DNA of 5,637 nucleotides from Pontiellaceae bacterium (lineage in GTDB: Bacteria > Verrucomicrobiota > Kiritimatiellia > Kiritimatiellales > Tichowtungiaceae). The stretch is taken from assembly GCA_025457785.1 (NCBI GenBank), contig JALOTS010000165.1, forward strand, positions 1-5,637, in the 5' to 3' direction. The position numbers and the translations under genes were made by a program. Under the pieces are notes generated by a model. The model was not told the origin of the DNA. It worked only from the letters and a program-made list of their open reading frames with translations, and made no database searches. Shown here piece by piece: positions 4,610-5,637 of this stretch; within the stretch, counting starts at the first letter, position 1; the number at the start of each line of letters is the position of its first letter.

Positions 4610-5637
4610 ATGAAAAAAGAAACAATCTCTTTAGAAACCAAACTCTCCGCATGGTGCCGCGAGACTTTCGCCGCCTGCTTTCCGGACGTGGACTTAAGCG
4701 CTCTGCCGATTGCCGTCTTCCCGGCAAAAAACGAGCAGTTCGGCGACTGTCAGTGCGAGGCCGCCATGAAACTCGCCAAGGAACTCAAAACCAATCCGCG
4801 CGACGTTGCGCAAAAATTTATTAAAAACGCCCGGCTGCCGGACTGCGTCGAAAAAATCGACGTGGCGGGCCCCGGCTTTATTAACATCTGTCTGAAAACC
4901 GCAGCACTCGCCGACCAGCTTACGGCCATGCAGTCCGACGAAAACCTCGGCGTTCCGAACCCTGGAAAAAATCAGACGGTCATCATCGACTACTCCAGCC
5001 CCAACGTCGCCAAGCCGATGCATATCGGCCACATCCGCTCCACCGTCATCGGCAACGCCATCGACCGGCTGTACCGCGCCCTCGGATATCACGTCATTGC
5101 CGACAACCATCTCGGCGACTGGGGCACGCAGTTCGGTCTCATCATTCTCGGCTACCGCACCTTCGCCGATGCCGAAGCGCTCGAAACCGCGCCGGTCGAA
5201 GAGCTCGAACGCATCTACGTCAAAAGTTACAACATGTCCAAAGAGGACGACACCTGGCGCGACCGCGCCAAGGCTGAACTGGTCAAACTCCAGCAGGGCG
5301 ACCCGGAAAATCTCGCACTCTGGAAAAAATTCATTGAACTTACGCTGAGCGAATTCAACCGCGTCTATCAACGGCTCAACGTTTCGTTTGATCTCTATCG
5401 CGGCGAAAGTTTTTACAACGACCGGCTCGCCGGAACCGTTGCCCTGCTCGAAGAAAAAGGGCTCGCTTCCGAAAGCAACGGTGCGCTGGTCTGCGATCTT
5501 GAAGCGGACGGACTGAATGTGGCCATTGTCCGTAAAAGCGACGGCGGCTACAACTACACCTCCACCGACATCGCCACCGTCTTTTCCCGCACGGAAGAAT
5601 TCCAGCCTGCGGAAATCATCTACGTCACCGACGAACG
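4610..5637 (+). CDS. argS: Arginyl-tRNA synthetase, N-terminal part (3' end outside window)
   Basis: This class I synthetase charges tRNA-Arg with arginine using ATP in the cytosol. The frame is open from ATG 4610 through the window edge, giving 342 complete codons; the family is usually about 550-600 residues, so roughly 60% is present. The N-terminal tRNA-recognition (Add1-type) domain shows FGDCQCEAAMKLAKELKTNP (44-63) and VAGPGFINICL (85-95). The catalytic signature SSPNVAKPMHIGHIRSTVIG (129-148) contains HIGH at 138-141, and DNHLGDWGTQFG (165-176) follows, as in all ArgS. SDGGYNYTSTDIATVFSR (310-327) is the family's adenylate-site segment. The KMSKS-equivalent region and anticodon-binding domain are outside the window. 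The ribosome binding site is weak (GGAA, about nine bases upstream). It is divergent from the DUF2934 gene. Confidence 0.95.
   Translation, partial: MKKETISLETKLSAWCRETFAACFPDVDLSALPIAVFPAKNEQFGDCQCEAAMKLAKELKTNPRDVAQKFIKNARLPDCVEKIDVAGPGFINICLKTAALADQLTAMQSDENLGVPNPGKNQTVIIDYSSPNVAKPMHIGHIRSTVIGNAIDRLYRALGYHVIADNHLGDWGTQFGLIILGYRTFADAEALETAPVEELERIYVKSYNMSKEDDTWRDRAKAELVKLQQGDPENLALWKKFIELTLSEFNRVYQRLNVSFDLYRGESFYNDRLAGTVALLEEKGLASESNGALVCDLEADGLNVAIVRKSDGGYNYTSTDIATVFSRTEEFQPAEIIYVTDE

Noticed and set aside
4694..5371. Long minus-strand open frame opposite argS
   Set aside because: The plus strand encodes an unmistakable arginyl-tRNA synthetase with HIGH motif. The antisense frame is a by-product of GC-rich codon use.

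Overview
The window looks like chromosomal DNA from a Gram-negative bacterium with moderately high GC. A small predicted lipoprotein supports the Gram-negative reading. The SerA subtype, a DUF2934 protein, a mevalonate-type GHMP kinase pair and short palindromic repeats sitting inside a gene together suggest the PVC group (Kiritimatiellota, Lentisphaerota or relatives). That placement is inference from gene style; no marker here settles it.

Layout. On the plus strand, the 3' part of a D-3-phosphoglycerate dehydrogenase gene (1-730) is followed by a 51-residue lipoprotein-like gene (748-903) and a strong intrinsic terminator (942-973). Convergent to these is a minus-strand multi-pass membrane protein (938-1663), whose last codons are read from the terminator hairpin. 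A short non-coding stretch (1664-1815) holds a possible promoter and a hairpin. A minus-strand cluster follows, transcribed from about 4090 downwards: a mevalonate kinase-like gene (3076-4089), a second GHMP kinase (2073-3050), and an unrecognised 86-codon ORF (1816-2076) coupled to it by a GTGA overlap. Upstream of the cluster lies a minus-strand terminator (4158-4188) that ends a small Lys/Ala-rich DUF2934 gene (4213-4455). Divergent from that gene, across a 154-base promoter region, is the start of arginyl-tRNA synthetase (4610 to the window edge).

How the genes relate. Most are housekeeping: serine biosynthesis, Arg-tRNA charging, and ATP-dependent phosphorylation in the mevalonate route to isoprenoids. 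The GHMP pair is the only metabolic module. No mevalonate diphosphate decarboxylase, HMG-CoA reductase or IPP isomerase is visible, so the rest of the pathway must lie elsewhere if it exists.

The most unusual structure is in the second GHMP kinase. It appears to carry repeat-derived protein sequence in two places. A run of five 7-base units encodes most of its N-terminal extension. A pair of perfect palindromes of the kind usually found between genes forms an in-frame insert of about 23 residues between two conserved kinase segments. This resembles the known phenomenon of palindromic elements colonising reading frames. I see no CRISPR array, transposase, tRNA or rRNA gene, and no clear new defence or multi-gene system.
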